Source: Streptomyces sp. NBC_01476 (GTDB lineage: Bacteria > Actinomycetota > Actinomycetes > Streptomycetales > Streptomycetaceae). From it: 64,000 bases of DNA. This document shows positions 37,030 through 49,526 of this stretch, one piece after another. Made by a program: the position numbers and the translations under genes. Where the stretch lies: assembly GCF_036227265.1 (NCBI RefSeq), contig NZ_CP109446.1, positions 4,101,001 through 4,165,000 of the forward strand, in the 5' to 3' direction. The notes below the pieces were generated by a model. That model worked only from the letters and a program-made list of their open reading frames with translations, did no database searches and was not told the origin of the DNA. Every line of letters begins with the position of its first letter. Within the stretch, counting starts at the first letter, position 1.

Positions 37030-37610
37030 GGGTTACCCACAGATTTGCCGTGCTGCGCCTGTCCACACCCTGGGGACAGCGAAGTTGTCCCGAAAGCTTC
37101 CACAGGCTGCCCGCCGCAGGGGGCGTACCGCCAGCTCAGCGGGGTGTGGATATGTGGGCAACCTCTGTCCACAGACTGTGGACGGAAAGGACACCCGCGG
37201 CAGCCCCTTCGCGGTTGTCCACCGCTCGCCCACAGGATGGACCCTGTTGTGCACAGCTCCGGCCCACTTCTCCACACCTTTGTCCACTGTTCGGCAAGGA
37301 AATGCCCTCTGTCCCTCGCAAGAGTGAAAGGCGTCACACCAAGGTGGTGGGTTGGGCTGGGGAGAACCTGGGTATTTCTGGGGACGGCGCTGGGGAGAAC
37401 CCGGGGTCCCCTGTGGAGCGGGTGTGCACAACTTCCGGCCGTCCACAGCAGGGGCTGGTTATCCACGGGCGCCGTCCACAGGCGCGGTGGACAAAAAACC
37501 CGGCCTGACCTGGGCGGGAACCGGTTATCCACGGTATCCACAACCCCTACTACTACGACTACACGTAGATACCGGGGAAACTGCTTCGAAGCGGGGGCTG
37601 TGCACAACTC
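37030..37610. other. oriC: chromosomal replication origin oriC
   Basis: The 889-bp dnaA-dnaN spacer contains many DnaA-box-like 9-mers on both strands. Good examples are CTGTCCACA at 37059 and 37165, TGTGGACGG at 37177, TTCTCCACA at 37268, and CCGTCCACA at 37439 and 37472. One-mismatch examples are TTACCCACA 37033, TGTGGATAT 37145, TTGTCCACC 37215, TTGTCCACT 37280, TTATCCACG 37459 and 37525, GGTGGACAA 37486 and GTATCCACA 37534. TGTGCACAA-type boxes lie near 37247, 37423 and 37599. A box-poor gap lies at about 37290-37410. This matches the many-box streptomycete origin. DnaA, the initiator, is the gene immediately upstream. Confidence 0.93.
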
Positions 37611-37723
37611 GGCCCGGAGCCGCCCCGCGCCCGTGTCGCGGCTTGACGCCAACCCGCACCGACTGTCAGTCCTGTGCGTCAGACTGTTCCCCGACAGCCA
37701 GCAACAAGCAGGAGGCGGTTCCG

Positions 37724-38854
37724 GTGAAGATCCGGGTGGAGCGCGACGTACTCGCCGAGGCAGTGGCTTGGGCAGCCCGCAGCCTCCCGGCCCGTCCCCC
37801 GGTGCCTGTGCTCGCCGGGCTGCTGCTCAAGGCGGAGGAGGGCAGGCTCAGCCTCTCCGGCTTCGACTACGAGGTCTCGGCCCGCGTCTCGGTGGACGCC
37901 GAGGTCGACGACGAGGGCACCGTGCTGGTCTCCGGCCGGCTGCTCGCCGACATCTCCCGGGCGCTCCCCAACCGGCCGGTGGAGATTTCCACAGACGGTG
38001 TACGAGTGACCGTGGTCTGTGGAAGCTCGCGGTTCACCCTGCACACGCTCCCGGTGGAGGAGTACCCGGCGCTGCCGGCCATGCCCACCGCCTCCGGCAC
38101 CGTCCCCGGTGAGGTCTTCGCCGCCGCCGCCTCCCAGGTGGCCATCGCGGCCGGCCGGGACGACACCCTGCCGGTGCTCACCGGTGTGCGGATCGAGATC
38201 GAGGGCGACACGGTCACGCTCGCCGCCACCGACCGCTACCGCTTCGCGGTCCGCGAGTTCCTGTGGAAGCCGGAGCAGGCCGACATCTCCGCGGTCGCCC
38301 TGGTGCCCGCCAAGACCCTGCTGGACACCGCCAAGTCGCTCACCAGCGGTGACACCGTCTCCATCGCGCTGGCCGGCTCCGGTGAGGGCGAGGGGCTGAT
38401 CGGCTTCGAGGGCGCCGGCCGCCGCACCACCACCCGGCTGCTCGAAGGCGACCTGCCGAAGTACCGCACGCTCTTCCCGACCGAGTTCGCCTCGATCGCG
38501 GTGATCGAGACCCCGCCCTTCGTCGAGGCCGTCAAGCGCGTCGCCCTGGTCGCCGAGCGCAACACCCCGGTGCGGCTGAGCTTCGAGCAGGGAGTGCTCA
38601 CCCTGGAGGCCGGTTCCAGCGACGACGCACAGGCTGTGGAGAGGGTCGACGCCAAGCTGGAGGGCGACGACATCTCGATCGCCTTCAACCCGACCTTCCT
38701 GCTGGACGGCCTGAGCGCGATCGACTCGCCGGTGGCCCAGCTCGCCTTCACGACCTCCACGAAGCCCGCCCTGCTCAGCGGCCGTCCCGCGGTCGACGCC
38801 GAGGCGGACGACGCCTACAAGTACCTGATCATGCCGGTGCGGCTGTCCGGCTGA
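37724..38854 (+). CDS. dnaN: DNA polymerase III beta sliding clamp
   Basis: Ring-shaped processivity clamp; 376 aa with three topologically similar domains. Recognisable stretches: MKIRVERDVLAEAVAWAARS-like start, VLAGLLLKAEEGRLSLSGFD, AATDRYRFAVREF and the C-terminal YKYLIMPVRL. GTG 37724 follows AGGAGG; upstream codons run into oriC. gnd follows after 114 bp. Confidence 0.98.
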   Translation: MKIRVERDVLAEAVAWAARSLPARPPVPVLAGLLLKAEEGRLSLSGFDYEVSARVSVDAEVDDEGTVLVSGRLLADISRALPNRPVEISTDGVRVTVVCGSSRFTLHTLPVEEYPALPAMPTASGTVPGEVFAAAASQVAIAAGRDDTLPVLTGVRIEIEGDTVTLAATDRYRFAVREFLWKPEQADISAVALVPAKTLLDTAKSLTSGDTVSIALAGSGEGEGLIGFEGAGRRTTTRLLEGDLPKYRTLFPTEFASIAVIETPPFVEAVKRVALVAERNTPVRLSFEQGVLTLEAGSSDDAQAVERVDAKLEGDDISIAFNPTFLLDGLSAIDSPVAQLAFTTSTKPALLSGRPAVDAEADDAYKYLIMPVRLSG

Positions 38855-38968
38855 GTCCGGCCCGGGGTGCCGACGTAGGCTCGTCCTCGGTCAGCCACCG
38901 CAGACCCAAGCAGGCACAGGTCAGGCACGCGTCGCACGCTTCTGGCGTCTCGAAACGAAGGATCAGTG

Positions 38969-39847
38969 ATGGAGCTCGGTCTCATCGGTCTCGGCAAGAT
39001 GGGCGGGAACATGCGCGAGCGCATCCGCCGCGCCGGCCACACCGTCATCGGTTACGACAGGAACCCCGACGTCGCCGATGTCCACAGCCTCAAGGAGCTT
39101 GTGGATTCGCTGACGGGTCCGCGTGTGGTGTGGGTGATGGTGCCGGCCGGCGCCGCCACCCAGTCGACCATCGACGAGCTGGGCGAGCTGCTCTCCCCCG
39201 GTGACCTGGTGATCGACGGCGGCAACTCCCGCTGGACCGACGACGAGAAGCACGCCAAGGAGCTGGCCGAGAAGGGCATCGGCTTCGTCGACTGCGGCGT
39301 CTCCGGCGGCGTCTGGGGCCTGGCCAACGGCTATGCGCTGATGTATGGCGGCAAGGACGAGGACGTCGCCAAGGCGCAGCCGGTCTTCGACGCGCTCAAG
39401 CCCGAGGGCGACTCCGGCGCGGTGCACGCCGGTGTGGTCGGCGCCGGCCACTTCGCCAAGATGGTCCACAACGGCATCGAGTACGCCATGATGCAGGCCT
39501 ACGCCGAGGGCTGGGAGCTGCTGGAGGCGGTCGGCTCGGTCACCGACGTCCGCGAGGTCTTCCGCTCCTGGAAGTCCGGCACGGTCATCCGCTCCTGGCT
39601 GCTGGACCTCGCCGTGGACGCCCTCGACAAGGACGAGCACCTGGGCAATCTGCGCGGGTACGCGGACGACTCCGGCGAGGGCCGGTGGACGGTCGAGGCG
39701 GCGATCGACAACGCGGTGCCGCTGCCCGCGATCACCGCCTCGCTCTTCGCCCGCTTCTCCTCCCGCCAGGAGGACTCGCCGCAGATGAAGATGATCGCCG
39801 CGCTCCGCAACGAGTTCGGCGGCCACGCCGTCACCGCCGCGGAATAG
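38969..39847 (+). CDS. gnd: 6-phosphogluconate dehydrogenase (decarboxylating), short form
   Basis: Oxidative pentose-phosphate enzyme making ribulose 5-phosphate and NADPH. 292 aa, the short bacterial form. NAD(P) motif [13 protein letters not shown] at the N-terminus, [12 protein letters not shown] near residue 85, catalytic region [16 protein letters not shown] and [19 protein letters not shown] 38969 is preferred with AAGGA 6 bp upstream; GTG 38966 directly precedes it. Position between dnaN and recF is a streptomycete hallmark. Confidence 0.95.
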   Translation: MELGLIGLGKMGGNMRERIRRAGHTVIGYDRNPDVADVHSLKELVDSLTGPRVVWVMVPAGAATQSTIDELGELLSPGDLVIDGGNSRWTDDEKHAKELAEKGIGFVDCGVSGGVWGLANGYALMYGGKDEDVAKAQPVFDALKPEGDSGAVHAGVVGAGHFAKMVHNGIEYAMMQAYAEGWELLEAVGSVTDVREVFRSWKSGTVIRSWLLDLAVDALDKDEHLGNLRGYADDSGEGRWTVEAAIDNAVPLPAITASLFARFSSRQEDSPQMKMIAALRNEFGGHAVTAAE

Positions 39848-39902
39848 CCGTACGCAGCACGTCACAGCAGGGAGGTCGGCGCGCCCAGCGCCACAGCACG
39901 CG

Positions 39903-41075
39903 ATGCACGTAGCGCACCTGACGCTCGCCGACTTCCGCTCCTACGCCCGGGCCGAGGTCCCCCTCGACCCGGGCGTCACCGCTTTCATGGGTCCCAACGG
40001 CCAGGGCAAGACCAATCTGGTCGAGGCGGTCGGCTATCTGGCCACCCTCGGCAGCCACCGGGTCGCCTCCGACGCGCCCCTGGTCCGGGTCGGCGCCGAC
40101 CGGGCGGTGGTACGGGCCCAGGTGGTGCAGGGCGACCGGCAGCAGCTGGTCGAGCTGGAGATCAACCCCGGCCGGGCCAACCGGGCCCGGATCAACCGCT
40201 CCTCGCAGGTGCGGCCGCGCGATGTACTGGGCATCGTCCGCAGCGTGCTCTTCGCCCCCGAGGACCTGGCCCTGGTCAAGGGCGACCCCGGTGAGCGCCG
40301 CCGCTTCCTGGACGAGCTGATCACCGCCCGCGCCCCGCGGCTCGCCGGGGTGCGCAGCGACTACGAACGGGTCCTCAAGCAGCGCAACACCCTGCTGAAG
40401 ACCGCGGCACTGGCCCGCCGGCACGGCGGCAAGGGCGCCGACCTGTCCACCCTCGACGTCTGGGACCAGCATCTGGCCCGGGTCGGCGCCGAGTTGCTGG
40501 CCCAGCGCCTCGACCTGGTGGCCGCGCTGCAGCCGCTCACCGACAAGGCGTACGAGCAACTGGCCCCCGGCGGCGGGCCGGTGGCGCTGGAGTACCGCGG
40601 CTCGATCGGTGAGGAGCGCGGCGGGGCGGGCGTCCCGCCGGGCCTGGACCGGGGGCCGATGACGGGCCCGGCCGGCCGGGAGGACCTGTACGGGCGGCTG
40701 CTGGAGGCGCTGGCGGAGTCCCGCCGCCAGGAGATCGAGCGCGGTGTGACGCTGGTGGGTCCGCACCGTGATGATCTGGTGTTCAAGCTCGGCTCGATGC
40801 CCGCGAAGGGCTATGCCAGTCATGGGGAGTCGTGGTCGTACGCGCTGGCGCTGCGGCTGGCGTCGTACGAACTGCTCCGCGCGGACGGCGGCGAACCCGT
40901 CCTGGTGCTCGACGACGTCTTCGCCGAGCTGGATGTGAAGCGGCGGGAGCGGCTGGCCGAACTGGTCGCGCCGGGTGAGCAGGTGCTGGTCACCGCGGCG
41001 GTGGACGACGATGTGCCGGGCGTGCTGGTGGGGGCTCGGTTCTCGGTGGAGAACGGGACGGTGGAACGGCAGTGA
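39903..41075 (+). CDS. recF: DNA replication and repair protein RecF
   Basis: SMC-like ATPase acting with RecO/RecR at gaps. 390 aa. It starts [19 protein letters not shown], has Walker [15 protein letters not shown] near residue 31, the signature region [14 protein letters not shown] near 315, and Walker [13 protein letters not shown] near 335. No close ribosome site is seen. It overlaps the next gene by 4 bp (GTGA). Confidence 0.97.
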   Translation: MHVAHLTLADFRSYARAEVPLDPGVTAFMGPNGQGKTNLVEAVGYLATLGSHRVASDAPLVRVGADRAVVRAQVVQGDRQQLVELEINPGRANRARINRSSQVRPRDVLGIVRSVLFAPEDLALVKGDPGERRRFLDELITARAPRLAGVRSDYERVLKQRNTLLKTAALARRHGGKGADLSTLDVWDQHLARVGAELLAQRLDLVAALQPLTDKAYEQLAPGGGPVALEYRGSIGEERGGAGVPPGLDRGPMTGPAGREDLYGRLLEALAESRRQEIERGVTLVGPHRDDLVFKLGSMPAKGYASHGESWSYALALRLASYELLRADGGEPVLVLDDVFAELDVKRRERLAELVAPGEQVLVTAAVDDDVPGVLVGARFSVENGTVERQ

Positions 41076-41638
41076 GCGACAAGCCCGAACGGCAGGAAGC
41101 AGAACCGGCGGCGCCGCGGGTGCCGGGGCCGGCCGGCGCCGAGCCCGCGGGCGTGGACCTGGCGCGGGTGGCGCTGCGCGCCGCCAAGGAGCAGGCCAGG
41201 GCCAGGGGCGCCGCGGCCGTACAGAAGAAACAGGCCAGGCGGGGCGGACTGCGCAGCGGTGCCCGCGCCGACGGCCGGGATCCGCTGTCGCTGGGCGCCG
41301 CGATCAGCCGGCTGATCACCGAGCGCGGCTGGGAGGCGCCGGCCGCGGTCGGCGGGGTGATGGGCCGCTGGCCGCAGCTGGTCGGGCCCGAGGTGGCGCT
41401 GCACTGCGCGCCGGAACGCTACGACGAGGACGCATGCGTTCTCACCGTGAGCTGTGACTCGACCGCGTGGGCCACCCAGCTGCGGCTGCTTGCCCCTACG
41501 TTGGTGGCCCGGCTGAACGCGGATCTCGGCCACGGCACGGTCAAGCTGATCAAGGTGCTGGGCCCGGCCGCGCCCACCCGTTCGTACGGGCGGCTGCGCG
41601 CACCCGGCAGCCGCGGGCCCGGCGACACCTACGGCTGA
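41072..41638 (+). CDS. dciA: DciA-like protein (DUF721), likely DnaB loader
   Basis: 188 aa. The N-terminal 90 residues are charged and Ala-rich; the C-terminal DUF721 domain includes [20 protein letters not shown] and [19 protein letters not shown]. DciA proteins are the ancestral replicative-helicase operators where DnaC/DnaI are absent, so this may load the DnaB at the left end of the window. Coupled to recF by a GTGA overlap. Confidence 0.88.
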   Translation: MSDKPERQEAEPAAPRVPGPAGAEPAGVDLARVALRAAKEQARARGAAAVQKKQARRGGLRSGARADGRDPLSLGAAISRLITERGWEAPAAVGGVMGRWPQLVGPEVALHCAPERYDEDACVLTVSCDSTAWATQLRLLAPTLVARLNADLGHGTVKLIKVLGPAAPTRSYGRLRAPGSRGPGDTYG

Positions 41639-43977
<2,339 letters not shown>

Positions 43978-44049
43978 GTCGGCCCCAGAATGCCGGCCCC
44001 CTCGGGCCCGCGAGCCGTGTGAGCCGTGTGAAAGGACAATCTGACAGCG

Positions 44050-46668
44050 ATGGCCGACGAGTCTTCCAACATTCCCCCCGTGCCCGACCTCCCCGAGTCC
44101 GAGATGGACCAGCGCAACGAGTCCGGCGGTCTGCGGATCGAGCCCGTCGGGCTTGAGACGGAGATGCAGCGCAGTTACCTCGACTACGCGATGTCCGTCA
44201 TCGTCTCGCGCGCCCTGCCGGACGTACGGGACGGCCTCAAGCCGGTGCACCGCCGCGTGCTCTACGCGATGTACGACGGCGGCTACCGGCCGGAGAAGGG
44301 CTTCTACAAGTGCGCCCGCGTCGTCGGCGATGTGATGGGCACGTACCACCCGCACGGTGACTCCTCGATCTACGACGCGCTGGTCCGCCTGGCGCAGCCG
44401 TGGTCGATGCGGATGCCGCTGGTGGACTCCAACGGCAACTTCGGTTCCCCGGGCAACGACCCGGCCGCGGCCATGCGGTACACCGAGTGCAAGATGATGC
44501 CGCTGTCCATGGAGATGGTCAGGGACATCGACGAGGAGACCGTCGACCTCCAGGACAACTACGACGGCCGCAACCAGGAGCCGACGGTCCTGCCGGCCCG
44601 CTTCCCGAACCTGCTGATCAACGGCTCGGCCGGTATCGCGGTCGGCATGGCCACCAATATCCCGCCGCACAACCTGCGTGAGGTGGCCGACGGCGCCCAG
44701 TGGTTCCTGGCGAACCCGGAGGCGGAGTCCGAGGAGCTGCTCGACGCGCTGATCGAGCGGATCAAGGGCCCCGACTTCCCGACCGGCGCCCTGGTGGTCG
44801 GCCGCAAGGGCATCGAGGACGCGTACCGCACCGGCCGCGGCTCGATCACGATGCGCGCGATCGTCGAGGTCGAGGAGATCCAGAACCGGCAGTGCCTGGT
44901 GGTCACCGAGCTGCCGTACCAGGTCAACCCGGACAACCTGGCGCAGAAGATCGCCGACCTGGTGAAGGACGGCCGGGTCGGCGGCATCGCGGACGTCCGC
45001 GACGAGACCTCCTCGCGTACCGGCCAGCGCCTGGTGATCGTCCTCAAGCGGGACGCGGTCGCCAAGGTGGTGCTGAACAACCTCTACAAGCACACCGACC
45101 TGCAGACCAACTTCGGCGCCAACATGCTGGCCCTGGTCGACGGCGTGCCGCGCACCCTGTCGCTGGACGCCTTCATCCGGCACTGGGTCGCGCACCAGGT
45201 CGAGGTCATCGTGCGGCGCACCCGGTTCCGGCTGCGCAAGGCCGAGGAGCGCGCCCACATCCTGCGCGGCCTGCTCAAGGCGCTCGACGCGATCGACGAG
45301 GTCATCGCGCTGATCCGGCGCAGCGACACGGTCGAGACCGCGCGCGAGGGCCTGATGGGCCTGCTGACCATCGACGAGATCCAGGCGAACGCGATCCTGG
45401 AGATGCAGCTGCGCCGGCTGGCCGCCCTGGAGCGGCAGAAGATCATCGCCGAGCATGATGAACTTCAAGCCAAGATCAACGAGTACAACGCGATCCTGGC
45501 CTCCCCCGAGCGGCAGCGGCAGATCATCAGCGAGGAGCTGCAGGCGATCGTCGACAAGTACGGCGACGACCGGCGCAGCAAGCTGGTGCCCTTCGACGGT
45601 GACATGTCCATCGAGGACCTGATCGCCGAGGAAGACATCGTCGTCACGATCACCCGTGGCGGTTACGTCAAGCGCACCAAGACCGAGGACTACCGGTCGC
45701 AGAAGCGCGGCGGCAAGGGCGTTCGCGGCACGAAACTGAAGCAGGACGACATCGTCGACCACTTCTTCGTGACCACCACCCACCAGTGGCTGCTCTTCTT
45801 CACCAACAAGGGGCGGGTCTACCGCGCCAAGGCGTACGAGCTGCCCGACGCCGGCCGGGACGCCCGCGGTCAGCACGTGGCGAATCTGCTGGCTTTCCAG
45901 CCGGACGAGCGGATCGCCCAGATCCTGGCCATCAAGGACTACATGGCGGCGCCGTATCTGGTGCTCGCCACCAAGTCCGGGCTGGTGAAGAAGACCGCGC
46001 TGAAGGATTACGACTCCCCCCGCGCGGGCGGCGTGATCGCGATCAATCTGCGGGAGGCCGCGGTCGAGGGCGGTTTCGACGAGCTCATCGGCGCCGAACT
46101 GGTCTCGGCGGAGGACGATCTGCTGCTGGTCAGCCGCAAGGCGCAGTGCATTCGCTTCACCGCGACGGACGAGGCGCTGCGGCCGATGGGCCGGGCCACG
46201 TCGGGTGTGAAGGGCATGAGTTTCCGCGAGGGTGACGAACTCCTCTCCATGAATGTCGTCAGGCCGGGTACTTTCGTCTTCACAGCCACTGATGGCGGCT
46301 ACGCCAAGCGGACCCGGGTCGACGAGTACCGCGTCCAGGGTCGCGGCGGACTCGGTATCAAGGCGGCGAAGATCGTGGAGGATCGCGGTTCGCTCGTCGG
46401 GGCGCTGGTGGTCGAGGAGACCGATGAAATCCTCGCCATCACCCTCAGCGGTGGCGTGATCCGGACACGGGTCAATGAGGTCAGGGAGACCGGCCGTGAC
46501 ACCATGGGCGTTCAGCTGATCCACCTCGCCAAGCGGGATGCCGTCGTCGGCATCGCGCGGAACGCCGAGGCGGAGGATGATCCTGAGGTGGCCCTGGCGG
46601 CCGGCGAAGGAGAGCTCGACACTGCGGCCGAGGGCGAAGCGCCCGCGGTCGGTGAACCGGAGGAGTAA
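44050..46668 (+). CDS. gyrA: DNA gyrase subunit A
   Basis: Breakage-reunion subunit; 872 aa. Quinolone-resistance region [18 protein letters not shown], catalytic Tyr in [10 protein letters not shown] (about 143), GyrA-box region [20 protein letters not shown], beta-pinwheel C-terminus and an acidic tail. ATG 44050. The DUF3566 gene starts 3 bp after its stop, so they form gyrB-gyrA-DUF3566. Confidence 0.98.
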   Translation: MADESSNIPPVPDLPESEMDQRNESGGLRIEPVGLETEMQRSYLDYAMSVIVSRALPDVRDGLKPVHRRVLYAMYDGGYRPEKGFYKCARVVGDVMGTYHPHGDSSIYDALVRLAQPWSMRMPLVDSNGNFGSPGNDPAAAMRYTECKMMPLSMEMVRDIDEETVDLQDNYDGRNQEPTVLPARFPNLLINGSAGIAVGMATNIPPHNLREVADGAQWFLANPEAESEELLDALIERIKGPDFPTGALVVGRKGIEDAYRTGRGSITMRAIVEVEEIQNRQCLVVTELPYQVNPDNLAQKIADLVKDGRVGGIADVRDETSSRTGQRLVIVLKRDAVAKVVLNNLYKHTDLQTNFGANMLALVDGVPRTLSLDAFIRHWVAHQVEVIVRRTRFRLRKAEERAHILRGLLKALDAIDEVIALIRRSDTVETAREGLMGLLTIDEIQANAILEMQLRRLAALERQKIIAEHDELQAKINEYNAILASPERQRQIISEELQAIVDKYGDDRRSKLVPFDGDMSIEDLIAEEDIVVTITRGGYVKRTKTEDYRSQKRGGKGVRGTKLKQDDIVDHFFVTTTHQWLLFFTNKGRVYRAKAYELPDAGRDARGQHVANLLAFQPDERIAQILAIKDYMAAPYLVLATKSGLVKKTALKDYDSPRAGGVIAINLREAAVEGGFDELIGAELVSAEDDLLLVSRKAQCIRFTATDEALRPMGRATSGVKGMSFREGDELLSMNVVRPGTFVFTATDGGYAKRTRVDEYRVQGRGGLGIKAAKIVEDRGSLVGALVVEETDEILAITLSGGVIRTRVNEVRETGRDTMGVQLIHLAKRDAVVGIARNAEAEDDPEVALAAGEGELDTAAEGEAPAVGEPEE

Positions 46669-46671
46669 ACC

Positions 46672-47304
46672 GTGAGTGGAGCCACGGGCGCCGCGGGTGG
46701 GGCCGGGACGACCGGAGGTGCCCCTGGCTCAGCCAACCTCAGCGGTCCTCAAGAGGGGGGATACACCGTGACGGACACCCGTCAGCCGCCGCCGCACCAG
46801 CCCGCGTCGGCGTACACACCGCCGCCGCCCGCGGGCGCGCCCGCGGTACCGGGAGGACCCGGCGTCCCCGGTCCGCCGGCCGGCGCCGGGGTGCGCAGGC
46901 CACGGCCGGCCGCCCGGACCGTGCCGCGCACCCGCAAGGCCCGGCTGCGGGTCTCCAAGGCGGACCCGTGGTCGGTGATGAAGGTGAGCTTCCTGCTCTC
47001 CATCGCACTGGGGGTCTGCACGATCGTCGCGGTGGCGGTGCTGTGGATGGTGCTCGACACCATCGGCGTCTTCACCACCGTCGGCTCGACGATCAGCGAG
47101 GCGACCACCTCGGAGCAGGGCGGCAAGGGCGGGTTCGACCTGGTGTCCTTCCTGTCGCTGTCCCGGGTGATGACCTTCACCACGATCATCGCGGTGATCG
47201 ATGTGGTGCTGGCCACCGCGCTGGCGACGCTGGGCGCGTTCATCTACAACCTGTCCGCCGGTTTCGTGGGCGGCGTGGAGCTGACCTTGGCGGAGGACGA
47301 ATAG
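46672..47304 (+). CDS. DUF3566 membrane protein
   Basis: 210 aa. A Gly/Pro-rich cytoplasmic half is followed by RLRVSKADPWSVMKVSFLLS, two membrane helices (near residues 105-130 and 165-195) and a short acidic end. This family sits directly after gyrA in most actinobacteria; function unknown. GTG 46672 has GGAGGAG upstream. Confidence 0.9.
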   Translation: MSGATGAAGGAGTTGGAPGSANLSGPQEGGYTVTDTRQPPPHQPASAYTPPPPAGAPAVPGGPGVPGPPAGAGVRRPRPAARTVPRTRKARLRVSKADPWSVMKVSFLLSIALGVCTIVAVAVLWMVLDTIGVFTTVGSTISEATTSEQGGKGGFDLVSFLSLSRVMTFTTIIAVIDVVLATALATLGAFIYNLSAGFVGGVELTLAEDE

Positions 47305-47333
47305 CGGTCACGGTGGCCGCGTCCCAACCGATT

Positions 47334-47362
47334 TTGGGCCGCGGCCATCCGTGCGCTAATCT
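47334..47362 (+). promoter_or_regulatory. tRNA-Ile promoter
   Basis: TTGGGC (47334-47339) and TAATCT (47357-47362), 17 bp apart, 13 bp before the tRNA. Confidence 0.7.
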
Positions 47363-47375
47363 TTCCGTGCAGCGC

Positions 47376-47449
47376 GGGGCTATAGCTCAGACGGTTAGAG
47401 CGCTTCCCTGATAAGGAAGAGGCCCCAGGTTCAAGTCCTGGTAGCCCCA
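47376..47449 (+). tRNA. tRNA-Ile (anticodon GAU)
   Basis: Full cloverleaf: acceptor GGGGCTA/TAGCCCC, D arm GCTC...GAGC, anticodon loop CTGATAA with GAT at 47410-47412, and T arm CCAGG-TTCAAGT-CCTGG. CCA follows in the DNA at 47450-47452; that CCA seems to come from the integrated element, since the displaced chromosomal end at 50881 continues differently. Confidence 0.97.
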
Positions 47450-47450
47450 C
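47407..47450 (+). repeat. attachment site att-left (44-bp direct repeat)
   Basis: The sequence from the anticodon arm to the first base after the discriminator is repeated exactly at 50839-50882. Integration into a tRNA 3' end reconstitutes the tRNA on this side. Confidence 0.93.
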
Positions 47451-47457
47451 CAGCGCA

Positions 47458-47490
47458 AACAGCCCCTCACGGGATCCGTGAGGGGCTGTT
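47458..47490 (+). terminator. terminator after tRNA-Ile (element-borne)
   Basis: 15-bp arms starting AACAGCCCCTCACGG around a 3-nt loop. The original chromosomal terminator appears to be the hairpin at 50892. Confidence 0.8.
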
Positions 47491-47507
47491 GACATCTACG
47501 GGTGACA

Positions 47508-48200
47508 TCAGTTGTCCGGAATCTGTCCGGTAAGCAGGTCCGCGAGCCGCGCGGCGGCGGCGCGCTGGTCCTCATCCACAACGTGTGTGTAGATGTCCAT
47601 GGTCATGCTGATCTGGCTGTGCCGAAGGATCGCCTGCGCAACCTTGGGGTGGACCTTGAGGAAAGCCAGCAGCGTCCCGCAGGTGTGACGGGCCAGCCGG
47701 ACCGTGATCCGCCGCACACCGGAGCGGGCCACCAGCCGCTCGAAGGTGAGCGAGAAGCCCCGCGGCTTGATCGGCCCGCCGTTCCGCTCGGAGAGGAACA
47801 GGTCAGCCTCGGGTGCCTGCTTCCACTCCTCACCGCCAGCCCGCCGCTCCAGCTCTTGCAGGTACTGCCGGTCCGCCCGCCAGTGCTTCGAGGCAGAAGG
47901 CCGGCAGCGGCAACGCCGCCTGTGAGGAGCCGGTCTTGAGCTTCTTGAGCACAAGCTTCCCGTCTACGCGCTGGACATGCATGATCGGCGTGAACTGGCC
48001 GTGTTCGAGGTCCACGTCTTGCCGGCGCAGGCCCAGAACCTCGCTGAGCCGTAGACCCAGGACCAGGACGAAGGCCGCGTAGAGCCGGTGCGACCGTGCA
48101 TGGCACGGTTCCGGGCGTTTCGGAGCGTCCGCAGCACCTCTGCCCACGTAGCCGCCTGGTCTGGCTTCTGCCGCCGCAGCTCGGCGAGCACGGCTCGCAC
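47508..48200 (-). pseudogene. tyrosine integrase, 3' part (frameshifted, partly deleted)
   Basis: Reading on the minus strand: QVRAVLAELRRQKPDQAATW and EVLRTLRNARNRAMH (core domain), then, after a deletion and frame change near 48075, RLYAAFVLVLGLRLSEVLG through LKTGSSQAALPLPAFCLE. After a second frame change near 47890 comes KHWRADRQYLQELERRAGG to VRLARHTCGTLL and ILRHSQISMTMDIYTHV with the catalytic Tyr. About 30 residues usually found before RLYAAF are missing. It cannot make a full integrase. Confidence 0.88.
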
Positions 48201-48231
48201 TGAGGTTCCCCCGCTGTGCGGGAGTGGCTGA

Positions 48232-49152
48232 CTAGCTGGTCAGGGCGGGTTGACGTGGTTTCAGGTTCACCGGTTCGGCCGCTGCCTGGTCGGCGTAGCG
48301 CTTCTCCTCGAACTCGATCGGGCTGAGGTAGCCGAGGCGTTTTTGGATGCGTCGGGGGTTGTAGAAGCCGTCGATGTACTCGAAGAGCGCCAGATTGGCT
48401 TCGGCCCTGGTCGCGAAGACGCGGCCGCGGATGCACTCGGTCTTAATGATCATCCACAGGTTCTCCGCCAGGGCGTTGTCGAAGGAGTCCCCGACGGAGC
48501 CCATGGACGCCCGGATACCCGCTCTGACCAGCCGCGTCGTCAGCTTGATACTCGTATATTGACAGCCGTGATCGGCATGGTGGACCAGTTCGCCCGGGGC
48601 GACCTCACGGCTGGCCAGGGCATACTCCAACGAGGACAGGACCAGGTCCGCGTCCGCGCGGGCGGAGGTCTCCCATGCCACGACGCGGCGGGAGAACACG
48701 TCGCGGATCGCCGACAGCCACAAAGGCCCCTCCCCGGTGGAGATCATGGTGAGGTCGGTGACCCACAACCGGTTCGGCGCGGGCGCGGTGAAGTCGCGTT
48801 GCACGAGGTCAGGGGCGAGATCGGCGTCCGGATCGCGGCGGGTGAACCCCTTGCCGCGGCGGGGGCTGATGCCGACGAGACCGGCCTCGCGCATGAGGCG
48901 CTCGACCCGTTTGCGGCCGACGTGCACTCCACCGCGCTTCAAGACGGCATGGACACGGGGCGAGCCGTAGACCCCGCCGGATTCCTCATGGACCTGCCGG
49001 ATCCGGCCGGTCAGCTCCGTGTCCTGACGGCGCCGTTCACACGGCTCCTTTTCTGCCTGGCGCCAGCGGTAATAGGTGGACGAGGGGATGTGCAGTTCCC
49101 GGAGTACGGGCTCGACCCCCAGGTGCGCGTGCTCATCGAGGAGCGCGGTCAC
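48232..49152 (-). CDS. IS3-family transposase OrfB (DDE)
   Basis: 306 aa integrase-core part. Catalytic acids fit D in WVTDLTMIST, D in VHHADHGCQYTS and E in LAENLWMIIKTE; the tail FYNPRRIQKRLGYLSPIEFE is typical. The frame is -1 relative to OrfA and opens before the GTG 49152 overlap. Expected product is an OrfAB fusion made by frameshifting. Confidence 0.93.
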   Translation of the reverse strand: MTALLDEHAHLGVEPVLRELHIPSSTYYRWRQAEKEPCERRRQDTELTGRIRQVHEESGGVYGSPRVHAVLKRGGVHVGRKRVERLMREAGLVGISPRRGKGFTRRDPDADLAPDLVQRDFTAPAPNRLWVTDLTMISTGEGPLWLSAIRDVFSRRVVAWETSARADADLVLSSLEYALASREVAPGELVHHADHGCQYTSIKLTTRLVRAGIRASMGSVGDSFDNALAENLWMIIKTECIRGRVFATRAEANLALFEYIDGFYNPRRIQKRLGYLSPIEFEEKRYADQAAAEPVNLKPRQPALTS

Positions 49153-49457
49153 CTGGGCCGGGTCGGGTCGAGCTGGGCCGCGAAAAAAGCCGAGGCTGTC
49201 CGCAGGACCTCGTTCGCCCGCTTGAGCTGGGCATTCTCCCTGCGCAGGGCGGCCAACTCCTCGCGCTCGGCAGTGGTCAACACGTCCTCCCGTTCGCCGG
49301 CGTCGGCCTCGGCCTGGCGGATCCAGTTGCGCAGGGCCTCGTGGTGGACACCGAGATCCTCGGCCATGCGGCGGATCACCGGCTTCGGCTCGGCCGCCCG
49401 GTACATCCGCACCGCACGCTCACGCAACTCCAGCGGGTACTTCCTCGGGGCAGGCAT
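49149..49457 (-). CDS. IS3-family transposase OrfA with slippery site
   Basis: 102 aa from ATG 49457 (MPAPRKYPLELRERAVRMYR), a helix-turn-helix (IRRMAEDLGVHHEALRNWIR) and a leucine-zipper-like end (LAALRRENAQLKRANEVLR). The codons GCT TTT TTC near the end hold a T TTT TTC heptamer (plus strand 49182-49188). A -1 slip there continues in frame through RGPARPDPAQV into OrfB. Confidence 0.92.
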   Translation of the reverse strand: MPAPRKYPLELRERAVRMYRAAEPKPVIRRMAEDLGVHHEALRNWIRQAEADAGEREDVLTTAEREELAALRRENAQLKRANEVLRTASAFFAAQLDPTRPR

Positions 49458-49526
49458 CGTCAGGGCTCCTCTCATGAGACCCATCTGACCTGCTGTCACC
49501 CTTCCCCGCATCTCGGGGGAACCTCA

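Larger units (their letters stand above)
48201..49526 (-). mobile_element. IS3-family insertion sequence inside the integrase
   Basis: 1326 bp. Terminal inverted repeats begin TGAGGTTCCCCCG at 48201 and, on the other strand, at 49526, with TGCGGG also matching a few bases in. The 3-bp CAC flanks both ends as a target repeat (48198-48200 and 49527-49529). Removing the IS and one CAC rejoins the integrase reading frame as LTPAQVRAVLAEL. Both transposase frames look whole, so the insertion is recent. Confidence 0.92.

Noticed and set aside
47376-47495. Minus-strand peptides GLPGLEPGASSLSGKRS and GYQDLNLGPLPYQGSA
   Set aside because: Antisense translations of tRNA-Ile; the same artefact recurs at 50840 because of the att repeat.
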